This document shows positions 34,100 to 45,510 of a stretch of DNA of 64,000 nucleotides, piece after piece. Position numbers and translations under genes: made by a program. This DNA is from Dichetophora obliterata (Eukaryota > Arthropoda > Insecta > Diptera > Sciomyzidae). Each line of letters opens with the position of its first letter. Position 1 is the first letter of the stretch. Location: NCBI GenBank assembly GCA_963920525.1, contig OY986436.1, positions 179,818,361 through 179,882,360 of the forward strand, written 5' to 3'. The notes under the pieces were generated by a model that had not been told where the DNA came from, made no database searches, and saw only the letters and a program-made list of their open reading frames with translations.

Positions 34100-36150
34100 G
34101 ATAGAGCGTAGGAGTGTTAAGAAGTCAAGTAGTTTCATTTCTGTACTGTCTACATGCAATATTGTGATTTTTTCTGATGTATAGGCATGTATAGGTATTC
34201 GAACGTTATTAATATGCTATTTATAACTTCTGATTATAAAGCTAGAATCAACTCATTCATCTGCAGTACATTCAAATTAAGAAAATTTCTATGTCTGACT
34301 GCACATAATTCCAAATGTGTTTCAAAAAAAGCGTTACTTTTATCCACTTTTGTTCGCCACGTTAATAAATTTATACAAAATAACTTGAAAACGCAACGTT
34401 TTGCAAAATGATTTCTGAAGTGGTACAAAATTTGATTCCTCAATTTATTCCCATTCGTAGATATCACACAGTATTTGCACAACATGGATGCACAGTCTCG
34501 TTAGATTACTAACTGTGTTACAGAGGGGAATTCAGGGGATGTGCGCACAGGTACATGTGCCTGGGGTCAGGATGAGCGCGGATGCACTTCAAACGTTAAC
34601 AAAGAAACTCATTTTTTGATGATTTTTGTTACGGATTTTTATTATTTCGCTGCTTTCTGATCCGTAATAAATTAAGTACAGATGGAAACACTTGAACTTT
34701 TTTCTATTGAAGTATTTATTTTCTTTTGCTATATTTTCAGCAAAATTTTTGGCATTTTTTCAAAATAATATTTGATTGAAAATTTTGTTGGATGACAACA
34801 GCAATGAAAAAGTAAATTTTACATTTGAATAAGTAACTAAAACATATAAACTACAATAGTTTCGTATATTTTGTTAAAGTATTTCATAATGAAAATGTTG
34901 TTGTTTTATTTATTTCTTTGAATGTTTCTTCTAAGGACAGCAAGATGAGAATCTTATTGTATATTATAGCCCTAACAACATGTTTTTTAATGAAAATATG
35001 TGAAATCAATAATTGAAATAATTTAGCATAACTTTGAGAGAACTAGTAGGGAAATACTAGAAATTGTCTTATTTAGGTTTTTTTTTAATTCACATTAAAT
35101 TAATAAATAATAATTTTATTTTTACTTGAAATTATATATGTTTGAAGAACATTTTTTTATTACAAAATATTTGAATATTTAGTGGGATAGTGCAAATTTG
35201 CGAGGGGTCCAATAAAACAAGTGTTTTGCGGTGATCACTGCTGCTCATCACTGGATCATCTGAAATAAAAAAAAAACAGTGATAATGAGTTAATTCAACA
35301 ATGCTCCGATTGAACGAAGGGATTTTAAACATTTTGATTTTTCGAAAAATGGCGGAAGTTCAAATTCAAAGTTGCTTATTTGACCAAAATTTCACTCATA
35401 TTTTCACCAAAAAAAAAATAATCGTCCAAAAAAACTTCTTCCTTCAGCCGGAGGAAAATTATGCCGATCTAAAGTAACAATTATCACCGACTTCATAAAC
35501 ATGATTTTGAGAAAAACGCGCTTAAAGTTTTGACTACGCAGTCCATGCAAATAAACAACTCCTATCAAAAGGATTTATCTCCATAAATAATAATCCGATG
35601 AGTCTGCAATTTTTAGAGAATACTTTTAAAATGTTGTACATTTGGAAAATGGAATAAAAATATTTTTTCCCCAAAATTCTTACTGGTTGTGCCGCCTTAA
35701 GATGATTTACATGAGCAATTGTGATAGTGAACAAATCTTATTCAATATTTAAATTAACGAATTTCTAAAAATTTTGAAAAGGTTCACAAGGAATGATTTA
35801 CAAAGAAAATTAAAATAAGTATGTATTAACTAAAGTTTAATAAGAAAATAATACACATCACCAAAGCACATATTTTAAACATCATACATTAATTAAATTA
35901 AATAAAAAAATAAAACCAAATCAAATCTTCATTACACTTTATAAATAAGAATAAGCATTTTTTTAAAATTTTTCTACATTGCTAATCATTTGCAGTCGGA
36001 ATGGTGGTGAGTTCTGTAGTCTAAAAGAGTGTTAGAAAAACTGACGTTCAGACGTTAAAGAAAAGTGTCTAAAGAGCTGTGTAACAATTTGACTAACTTG
36101 GCAAGGACGTCGTGGTTACTATATCGTCATTTTTAACGATAAATGTGTAA
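34100..36150. other. AT-rich DNA without recognised features
   Basis: Frequent stops in all frames, no TIR pairs and no protein motif recognised. Short frames near 34187-34485 overlap on both strands and look like chance. Confidence 0.4.
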
Positions 36151-36155
36151 AAAGA

Positions 36156-36425
36156 GGGCCCAGAATAACTTGTTCGCACAAAGCTAAAATTCTAATATGT
36201 TTAAATTTTTTCTATATCATTTACGAAAAAAATCGCCTGGCAGGTTTCAGAAGGGCGTAAATACCTGCCAGGCGGGTGTAAAAAAAAATGGGCCCAGACT
36301 AACTTGTTTGCACAAGGCTACAATTTTAATATATTGTATGTTAGTTTTTGCATTGTTATATACGAAAACAAACACCTGGCAGGTTTTGGAAGGGTACAAA
36401 TAGCTGCCAGGTGAGGATTAAAAGA
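36156..36425. repeat. 134 bp tandem duplication carrying a GC-rich hairpin
   Basis: Two units starting at GGGCCCAGA (36156 and 36290). Each contains an inverted repeat CGCCTGGCAGGT ... ACCTGCCAGGCG around a loop of about 18 bp (36235-36275, with a diverged copy at about 36374-36413). The stem stands out against the AT-rich surroundings, and both copies keep it. Confidence 0.8.
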
Positions 36426-37253
36426 ATACCGCAAAAATAGTATATTAAATTTTGCGAGAAATTAAAACAATTTTTATTAATAATGATATGTCATATAAAA
36501 GTAAATAAAATATGGTATTTGTATTTTCTTTTTTTTTACTCTACTCTTTGCAGAAAGTAATTAAAACGTAAGGATTTTTTAAAGACAATCAGCCGTATTC
36601 ATAAAAATATTTTAAAAAATCTTTCAAACGTTTTTTAGTTAAAATGCTTTTTAAAGTTAAAATATTCTTTAAAAACGTTGTATTCCTAAACGAGTCTTAA
36701 GAGTCTTATAGCTGAAATGAGAATACCGATGCTTTAAAGTAGGAACAGTTGTAATTTTCGTTTGTGACTTTGATAAATAGAATGACATTTGCTTAAAAAT
36801 CTAAAAAAGAAAAAAATAGGTTTGTGAATTTGATTTATTGACAGGCATTTGTTTAAAATTTTGTTTACCTTTAAATCAAAAACAGCGTTGCCATATTTTT
36901 TAAAAACTTTAATTTTCAGAAAAAACTTATCTTTTTGTAAAAAAACTGGAACAAAAAAAAATATCTAAGACATATATTTTTAAAATGTGTGCTTTAAAAA
37001 TTTTATTACTGTATTTGAAATAATTTTTTAAATTAAATTAATAATTAAACAACAAAATTCATAGCATTTATTAACTAAAATCATTTAAATTATCAATTAA
37101 TTAAAAAACTTAAAAATTTGTAAAAATAAACATTTGATATTTATATGAATGTAAATGTCATTACCAATCTTTGAGATCATAGTTTATAACATCCTATATA
37201 AAATAGTTTACACATTAATAAATCACAGTTATTTTAGTGGATTAATTTAAAAA

Positions 37254-37395
37254 ATGTGGAGATAATTCCAAGTCCTTTTATTACAAAAAAAAGTTGTTTA
37301 TGCTGTTTTATCGATTCCTAAAGCAGAAAGCATTTTTCCTCAAATCTGTAATAAGCCCAAAATCAGAAATAAGTTTTATATCAAACTTATGAAAT
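37254..37395 (+). pseudogene. hAT C-terminal relic, plus strand
   Basis: With frame changes this reads CGDNSK and then VLSIPKAESIFPQI and NKPKIRNKF, the hAT dimerisation region (consensus IPHSNASVERVFSQ...KTKLRNRL). It is an inverted partner of the minus-strand copy at 37540-38160, with which it shares TGTGGAGATAATTCCAA. Confidence 0.6.
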
Positions 37396-37539
37396 TTTGC
37401 AATTTAAGAAAACTCGAACAGTTGCAAATGATGAAATGATGATGAAATATAAAAAATTAAATATTTTTTTTTTACATATTTTGATCAAACTTTTTTATAA
37501 TATCTGATGATTGTTTGAAATTTGTGCAGCTCCAATCGT

Positions 37540-38160
37540 TTTTCCTTAAAAAAATATTTAGTTCAAAGAATCCCACACAAGGTGGGATTTTATAATTTAT
37601 TTCTGATTTTAGTTTTATTAATATTTATTTCTGAAAAAATACGTTCTACATTAAATAACATAAACTAGTTTTCTAAGTAATGGAAAGACTTTGGAATTAT
37701 CTCCACATTTCTGATCAAAAACTGCTTTCCGAAAAGTTTCAATATTATTTTCTTTCAGTAAATTCAAATCACTGAAATTAATGTGGCGCAACTCATTCAA
37801 CTCATCGTCAATTTCTTGCAATTTTTTTCAATAGATGACATTAGGTAGAAAAATACACAAATTGAAAATAGTAAAATCTTGCCATTTTAAAGTTTTCGTT
37901 GGTGCTAAAAGTTCGACACATTTTAGAAAATAATTCCCAAAATCAAACTTTTGTAATAAACATTTGCATAGCTCAACATAAAATTTTAAACAATGTTCTC
38001 TAAAATCAATTTCATCTGATTCGAATAATTTATGCATCGAGCTTAGAGCCGAATATACCTCGGCTCCTAAATAAATGTCTTGAAGATTTTTTAAAAACTT
38101 GGAATCATTTACATCAATTTCTTTATAGTTTTCAAGGCATATGTATTTATATATATATAT
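37540..38160 (-). pseudogene. hAT transposase C-terminal relic
   Basis: Minus-strand reading from 38040 downward: FREHCLKFYVELCKCLLQKF, then EIDDELNELRHINFSDL, KENNIETFRKAVFDQKCGDN and NVERIFSEININKTKIRNKL. This is the C-terminal part of a hAT transposase of the KIAA1586-like type, with stops and frame changes between blocks. The N-terminal part and TIRs were not found. Confidence 0.65.
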
Positions 38161-38166
38161 ATATAT
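38147..38166. repeat. (TA)n microsatellite
   Basis: A short TA run of about nine units. Confidence 0.8.
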
Positions 38167-38371
38167 TAACCGTCAAGACTTGACGAGTGGAAATCGATTT
38201 TAGACGAAGATTGCTTAACTGTAATCACTCCTCATGTATTTAGAAAAAAGCAAAAATTTTATTAAATTCAAGCAAAATTTTGCTAAGATTTCACAACTTG
38301 CAAAAGCAAATTTCTACTTAATTCAAGCAAATATTTCCTAAGTTATAATTAGCTGAAGATTATTCTTGAAT

Positions 38372-38510
38372 CGCGCATTTATCGCTTGGGCGTTTGAAAA
38401 GCGATCCATTTTCCAACGATCGCCGAAATAAGCGAAGGAAGATTTTGGAGATTTTTCTTATATTGCGCATTCATCGCTTGGGAGATCGAAAAGCGATCCA
38501 TCTTCCAAAG
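38372..38510. repeat. 92 bp partial tandem duplication
   Basis: The phrase GCGCATTTATCGCTTGGGCG ... AAAGCGATCCATTTTCC near 38374 recurs with few changes at about 38466. No known family. Confidence 0.6.
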
Positions 38511-38699
38511 AACCCTTGGGCGAATCGCAAACGCTTCGCCATATCAACTTCTCTTCCAATCGTCTTCCAAATGTTTGCAGGGATCCTGTTCTTCGGGTAC
38601 TTTTAGTGTTTTTATTTTTTAGTTTTTTATGCACTTGCACACCAAAATTGTTAATAAATTTTCTATTCACTAACAGTTTTCACTAACTAACGATATCGA

Positions 38700-39400
38700 A
38701 AATCGTCGTTAACGCCTTTGAGAATTCCACTACTGGTCTTTGACAGAGTACCCTTAAAGGCTGCACCCGAGCTGCACCAAGTTCTGTGTTTTTGTGTAAA
38801 TGCTTTCTGAAAATTGATTTATTTAAATAGTATGTTTTATTCCGAATTATTGTAAACGATATAATACAAACTTATGACAATTCATAGAAGTTTTAAAAAC
38901 GAAATACAAGCCACAGGTAGGACACGACCTTGAACCGATTTCTTCTTTCTGAGAAGGACAGTACATGTCATACGGTATCTCCTTTGATCAAGAACATTCA
39001 GGCCTTAACGTCAAAGCCTGTCGCAAAAGCAAAGACCCAAATTTTTCAGACGTGTGCTGAGATGGTGAAGGAATACCTAAAGGTTCCTGTGTCGAGAGAA
39101 AGGCGGTGGAAGAAATTGTTGAAACAAAAGTTAACCATCAATTTAGACGATCAAACATAAACATTTAAGGTTACAAATTTTTTAAATGATTGTGTTATTA
39201 ATTAGAGGTTTTTCGTCGATTTTTTTAATTTTGGTAACGTTGCAATATCTAAACACCTTCCCCCCCTACCGTTACTTATCGTAGTGCATTTCAAAACCCC
39301 TCTCCCCCTAAATTGGTAACGTAGTTTATGGACGACCCCATAGCTTTAAAAACCGTGGAGACAAATATCGGCAATATCGACATGTCTAATGATACATGGC
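38700..39400. other. unassigned DNA, one short frame
   Basis: A 76-residue frame at 38930-39160 has no recognised motif. The phrase at 39240-39345 (C-rich tracts and, on the minus strand, GGTCGTCCATAAACTACGTT) resembles another stretch at 50671-50760 with GGGGCCGTTCAAGTATTACG, suggesting a low-copy C-rich repeat family. Confidence 0.35.
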
Positions 39401-39402
39401 TT

Positions 39403-39566
39403 AAGCGGGGTACACTTTAGCGATCATGTGTGACACTCATGCTTAAATTCTCTCTTTTTTCGCAGGTTCGCGTGTGTGGCCTTTCGTCATTCAACAGTCA
39501 ACCACAGAAATTTTTGTGGTTGCATTTTTGAGTGTCACTCAGGATCGTTAATGTGTACCCCGCTTT
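39403..39566. mobile_element. 164 bp MITE with AAGCGGGGTACACTTTAGCG ends
   Basis: The left end AAGCGGGGTACACTTTAGCG and the right end, complementary to AAGCGGGGTACACATTAACG, give TIRs of about 23 bp with two mismatches. The interior contains a second short palindrome around CACAGAAATTTTTGTGG. Target duplication unclear. Confidence 0.75.
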
Positions 39567-40883
39567 GATATATAGAAACCTGTTTTGAGAATTGGGTTTC
39601 GATACAATCCAACCAAAAAAAATATTTTGTTCTTTAAAAATCCGAATCAAAAACAAATAACTAATTTTATAAGCCACCAAAATTAAAGCTTAATTAACTT
39701 AAAAATTAACTTATAACTTAAAAATTTTAAAGTTTTTAGATTAAAAGATCATGCATAAAATGTAGTTATTTCATTGCTTTAAATATATAAATATAGCAAA
39801 GTGGCGGTAAAAAGTTAAGGATTTCATTTTTGACATGATTTTTTTATGATTTTTAAAATTATGAATTATAATTTTAAAAATCAATCTATGTTATTAATAT
39901 AACATCTCTCTTTAGAAAAAACAATAAACTTCTCCATTTCAATCACCTCTTTATCAACTAATAATTCGTTTTCATTTTTCACATTTGCTTTTAGATAGTA
40001 CAACTTTTTAATAATATTTTTTGGCATAAGATACTAAAAGTACTTAAGATTGTATTTCGATAGTTTTTGAAGCAAGCACAACTAGTGTTTGACCAAATCT
40101 CCTTGTTGACTGTATTTTAAAATCGAAAGCAATAGATGGCGAAAAAGATTTAATCGAAACCTTTATAGCATGTTTGCTAAAGCATCGTGCCTTTTGGGAC
40201 GTAACATGCAAGGAATATGTTTTGAGGAAATTGTGCATGTAAACACAAGTTTAACCGGTGTGTTAAATGTTGCCACTTTTGTACATGCCCTAAGGCATGC
40301 TTTTCTAGAGTGAAAATGTGAAGTATTCAATAAAACTAAATATCAAATTGAATTATGTTGATTTTATATGATTTAAATACAAATTCTAAATGTTAAATAG
40401 TTTAAATCATATTTGATTTTATATACAAATTCTAGTTGTTTGATAGTTTAAAATCATTTATTGAGCTTTAGGTCAAAGTTAAAACAATTAATTGTTCTAA
40501 CGAATCTTTCCAAAGAAACAACAACAACGTTTTTTTCAATATGAAAAGTAAAAAATCACTAGCTGATTTTATTGCAATTTCGGCCCTGCTAAAGGCTTCA
40601 TCAGAAATCTTTGTGATATGCCGTGCAAGCGCGCACTAACAAACTACACCAAGGAGGCGATGATATTTTAAGTGTCAATTTCTCAGTTGTTCTTCCATTT
40701 CATATTTTCACATTTGTTTTTGTAATTTTGCTTTACTTTATTCTTTATGCTTATGTTATTATTATGGAGTCCAACAGTCTGTTGGAAGTCTTCCACTAAC
40801 AAAGCATGGTTACTGAAGTTGTTTTTAGATTTTTGCTGATATATTTTCAGCTTGTTTCTGTTTGGTCGTGCTCTACCATTTGA

Positions 40884-41055
40884 TTAAAGTTTTTTCTAAA
40901 TGACCTTGTTATTTATTATGTTGATTTTATATGAATTAAATACAAATTCTAAATGTTTGATAGTTTAAATCATTTTAGAATTTAGAATTTGTATTTAAAT
41001 CATATAAAATCAACATAATAAATAACAAGGTCACTTAGGAAAAACTTTTATTAAA
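40884..41055. repeat. about 75 bp-arm hairpin
   Basis: TGACCTTGTTATTTATTATG and the following sequence to about 40960 is mirrored as its complement at about 40980-41055, with few mismatches and a loop near 40962-40980. A diverged arm copy lies at 40352-40405. It is a foldback element 0.8 kb upstream of the Der-1 start codon. Confidence 0.75.
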
Positions 41056-41237
41056 TTGATTTTTTTAACTTTTAATAGAATCCTACCTTTTAATAGAGTC
41101 AGCTTTCATTTAAATCAGCTGTTTTGAAACTACAATATAATACTTTTCACTTAAGTTGTGCTCACAATTGTCAAAAATTAGAACATTAAAATATTAGTAT
41201 ATTAAAACATTATATACAAATTTAAACGTGTTATTCT

Positions 41238-41245
41238 ATAGATAG
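41238..41245. promoter_or_regulatory. candidate DRE (TATCGATA)
   Basis: A perfect palindromic DNA replication-related element, a motif frequent in fly housekeeping promoters, lies 632 bp upstream of the Der-1 ATG. The transcription start is not known and eight bases can occur by chance, so the link is inference. Confidence 0.25.
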
Positions 41246-41876
41246 GATATCGATATTATAATATCGTTATAGATAAATACAGTTTTTTCAAATGTTCATA
41301 TCTGATAAAGCCCAATTGCTATATTGTAATAAAAAATATAAATTTGCATTATAAAATAAAACATATATCAACGTGTTCGTTCATTGCAAAATGTTTGTTG
41401 CATCTCTTAACATAGCTTAAAAAACAAAATATCTACAAAAGCTTCAAATGTAATAAAGTATTTGCTTTTCTTAGAGCACAATTAAGATGCTTAAACCAAG
41501 AATTACGACGATTTTCATTTCATTATCTTTTGAATGTAAAAGGTTTTTGCACTGTAATTGCTGCAAAGTGCGAACACTACGTTATTTGTTTTTGATTTCT
41601 CTTTCATTCGATAACAGTACCCATGCACTATCGTTCATCGCTAACGAGTGTGAGTTGACAGCTGTGATTGTAATAGATTAACGTAAAAGAATGGGACACG
41701 TACTGTTTTGCCAATGAATTGTCATTTATTTCAACAATCTTTTTCACTAATCATATTAGTTTTGGACGAATAAAGATTTGTATGAAGAGTTTAAGTGTTA
41801 AATTTGTTCAACTAACTCAAATTCAAGATTCAACACATCAGAAAACCAATTAAATTCCTCAAACAACAGCAGCGCT

Positions 41877-44800
41877 ATGTCTGACCTCGGTCAATGGTAC
41901 AATCAGCTGCCGCGATTCACGCGTATTTGGCTTACGGCCACTGTCAGTCTCAGTCTCCTGGCCAGATTTGGAATACTGCCGTTAGATTATTTATACTTAT
42001 CGCGCTATCATGTGCTTAGCAAATTGCAGGTAAGTGAAAAATGCAACTTTAACCAAAAGTAAAAACAGCATCTCATCTCCTACATTCTTGCGCCCACAGC
42101 TTTGGCGTTGCATGACTGGTCTCTTTGTTTATCCACTGACGCCATCGACTGGTTTTCATTTTCTTATAAACTGCTATTTCATCACGCAATATAGCTCGCG
42201 TCTGGAAAAAGATCAATATGGAAAAAGTCCTGCAGACTATTTGTATCTGCAGCTGATTGTTGCTATACTGGCTAATATTGGTGGCATGCTCTTCAATGTA
42301 TACTTTTTGATGGATCTACTCGTGGTGGCTATCACTTATATTTGGTGTCATTTAAATAAGGATGTGATAGTAAACTTCTGGTTCGGTAGTCGTTTCAAAG
42401 CCATGTATCTGCCATGGGTACTCGCCGGATTTGAATTAATTTTCTCAGGGTAATGCGCAAAATAGCATATTTTTTAATTTTCTAATTTTTTTAACTTTCT
42501 ATATAGGTCAATAGCTTCACTAATTGGTATTTTCATTGGACATTTTTACTACTTTCTGAAATTCCAATATCCACAGGAGCTGGGCGGTCAAGCTTTTCTG
42601 GAGACACCAAACCTAATGTGAGTTTCTAAGAAATTTACTGAATAGATTGTCAAAAAAAAACACATTTACATCGCACATAGTACATCTTTCAGAGTTTACG
42701 TTAAGTTAGAAAGTTACGGAATATTTAATTCAATGTAACTTAAAGATTAATCAATATTAACACCTCTGCAGCTCACAAGCAAGGCTTGTAATAAAATCAA
42801 ATGTAAGGTCATTTACTTTTCCACTATAATTTTAACTCTACTTCTGTGTCAATAAGCGAAAACAGCTTAAGTCTGATTTCAAAGTTTCAAGAAATCTTGC
42901 TTCAAAGTTTTCAATCGCCATATGACTTATATGAAAGTATCTTTTGTTTTTGTATCATAACTTTGGCTAGGGTCATGCTAGAAGCTCCAAATTTTTTGTG
43001 TTTATAAATATATATGCGTAGGCGTGGAACACATCTACATCAATAACTCAGTTCTGTCTTAAGTCGACTTAAGCGGTTATTGCTTGTCCGCACAGAGTTA
43101 TACCCTTTATAGCATTGATTATATTTTATTTTCCAAAACTGAAAATTTTTTAAATGGTTTTGAACTCACAACATTTACATACAGATTTGCACATTTGTTG
43201 ATGTGCCCATATTGCATCTACCTCCTCAATTATATACCAAAGCATATTTTACACATGTATGTACAATGGTTGAATTCGGAAAGACGATGTAGAAAAACTT
43301 TAGAGGCATACAGACATCCAATTACTAAAGCTAGAAATCTCATGCACTAAAAAATCTAAAATATGCGCATAAAACATGCACTTAAAACTCTAGAATATGC
43401 AATAAAAGCACTTAAAAATGCAATTACAAATATTTTATATTTTATTATCGGCTTAACCCTTTCAGTGGATTTGCCCAATATATTGGACACGTCAGAAAGT
43501 AAGTTTTATTTCAACTTTGCAACGATTTTTTTAAATCAAATTAAAAAAAGATGAACCAACATGAACATAACAAATTTAGAGAAATATTTGACATTAAAGT
43601 CAGTTGGATTTTCGATTTTGTGCCGAAGAAAAGCAAACAAATTTTTTGCAAATTAATGAAAAATCAAATTAAAGTTCTTTATCTTTTTATAGTTTAAATG
43701 ATAAGAATATTAAGAGAGTTTAAAAAACAAAGATCTAAAAGGTTGAAAAACCTTCAAGGGATTAAAAAAAATTGTTTGTACCGACCAGGTTTTGTGCTAG
43801 CAAAACGTAAGTAGAAATAGAATGCAGGTAAAAATCAAAGATAGGTTTTTTTCATCTTGTTAGGACTTAAGTGATAGGAATCCCGAGACACAATTATGCA
43901 AACAGCACAATTTCATATTTTGTGTCGATAAAGTAGCTGATAATTTTCCGCTGCCCATGTCGGTTAATGTCCGACGTATGCACCGAAAGAAGTGGTAGTT
44001 TGGAACACCTCCGGCAGGCACAATGCACTAACGAATACCGAATCGGGCAATTGTCAGTTTATTGTGTCGGAATATAGTCGCTTGTTTTTGAACACTTTAT
44101 TGACATAATACAGACTTGCTACGATACTTTTTCAGGTGCCTTTCAAGGTACTTGTTGGGTTTGTTTCGGGAACATTATAGTTAAGACTTAGGCCAGTTTC
44201 GATACTTTATCACAATAAATGAATTTTTTCTCGGGTCCTGTTCGCTGAAGCTCGTTTGCATTCGGCTTAATATCAATGTGCGATTTATTTTTATTCGTAA
44301 ACTTCGAAGTTTTTCGTTACTACTCGTGGCTTTATAAAAATAATATAGAGCCTGATATTCATGACTTTTGTGCCTGAGTAGTTTGGTAGACACAAATTGT
44401 TTTCCGGGAATATAACCTCAACAAATTAATTTGTTCTTAGTTTAGCCTAGCCATTTAAAGGGTTAAAAATAAATATTGCATGTGACTAAAAAAAATGCAT
44501 TTTAAAATACTTATTAAATTGATTTATCAAAAACAACAAAAATATGAAGTGAACATAAAAGTAATATCTTCTGAATTATCTGTTCCCAAAATATGTCGCA
44601 CTAATTTTAAATTTTTGCAAATCAAAAAAAGCAAAAAATATGCACAAATACAGAAATATGCGCAATAAATATGCAAAAAGAGTAATTTTTAGGAAAATAT
44701 GCAAAGATATGCACTAACTATTGCATGCCATTTTAAAGGAAATTTCATGATTCGTAAAGATAACTTAACCATTTCCATTTTAAGATGCCCAGTAAAAACA

Positions 44801-45175
44801 TGCATTTGTATGAGATTCCCAGACTAACATAAATGCAGATCGAAATTCTAAGTAATTTATATTGTTTAACATCCTCGATTTATGTAAGCGGTTTATCTCA
44901 TGAACCCTCATTAAAAAATTCACTAAAAAATATATCAAACTATTCCGAAATATTCTTATTTTAAGTGTATCATTTGCTTTACCTACAAAAGTTCTTTACC
45001 AAATTCAATAATACTTTGGTCTCATTGCATTTACAGAAAGCAATACGTGCCCGATATCAGTGGTGGCTTCAGTGGCTTTGGTGTACCACCAGCGAGCAGA
45101 GCACCACAGAGACCTGTTGCTGGCAATAGTGTACTAGGCAATAACTGGGGATCTGGTAATACTTTGGGACATTAA
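41877..45175 (+). CDS. Der-1: Derlin-1, ER-associated degradation factor
   Basis: Coding exons 41877-42029, 42100-42449, 42507-42617 and 45037-45175 join in phase to 250 codons plus TAA; all donors are GT and acceptors AG. The protein starts MSDLGQWYNQLPRFTRIWLT and has the derlin fold: several membrane segments, the WR motif just after the first junction (residues 53-54), and a GxxxG pair at about 175-179 (SLIGIFIGHF). The tail ends NNWGSGNTLGH, matching the SHP-type p97-binding box of Derlin-1. Derlins are catalytically dead rhomboid relatives that help retrotranslocate misfolded ER proteins to the p97/proteasome pathway. The length equals that of fly Der-1 to within a few residues. The third intron (42618-45036) is large and AT-rich with no clear TE. 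The gene converges with the dynein gene. Confidence 0.95.
42618..45036 (+). other. Der-1 intron 3, no further gene
   Basis: A 2.4 kb intron with donor GTGAGT and acceptor TTTACAG. The short frames inside (for example 43084-43350, 43363-43554 and 44181-44393) lack recognisable motifs. No confident TE ends found. Confidence 0.6.
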
Positions 45176-45296
45176 GTAGCTAAAGAATAAAAATCAAATT
45201 AACTTCATGTTAGAAGTTATTGCCGTTTCATTTAAATTTAAACTGAACTTATAAAATAGATAAAAAAATCTCAGAATGGGAATCCTAAAATCCCCA

Positions 45297-45302
45297 TTTA
45301 TT
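45297..45302 (-). terminator. dynein poly(A) signal candidate
   Basis: AATAAA on the minus strand (TTTATT on plus), about 210 bp after the dynein stop codon. It lies within the likely Der-1 3' UTR. Confidence 0.4.
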
Positions 45303-45396
45303 GTATTTTAATCTCTTTATATTGTACATTATTGGTATGTTTGATAACGACGAAAATTAAGATGAGTGGTTTTTTCTAATTGTAACATATTACAAA

Positions 45397-45402
45397 AATA
45401 AA
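45397..45402 (+). terminator. Der-1 poly(A) signal candidate
   Basis: AATAAA 222 bp after the Der-1 stop; a second AATAAA follows at 45416-45421. Confidence 0.5.
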
Positions 45403-45510
45403 CTAAAAATATTTAAATAAATTCATGTAAAAATATATTTCAAAATATGTTTAAAACATGCGTAATTACAAATGTGTTAACATTGCAAACGGAAGCAAGC
45501 ATACAGTCAA

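Noticed and set aside
36150..36430. A CRISPR-like array
   Set aside because: Only two 134 bp units, no short regular spacers, and the context is eukaryotic.
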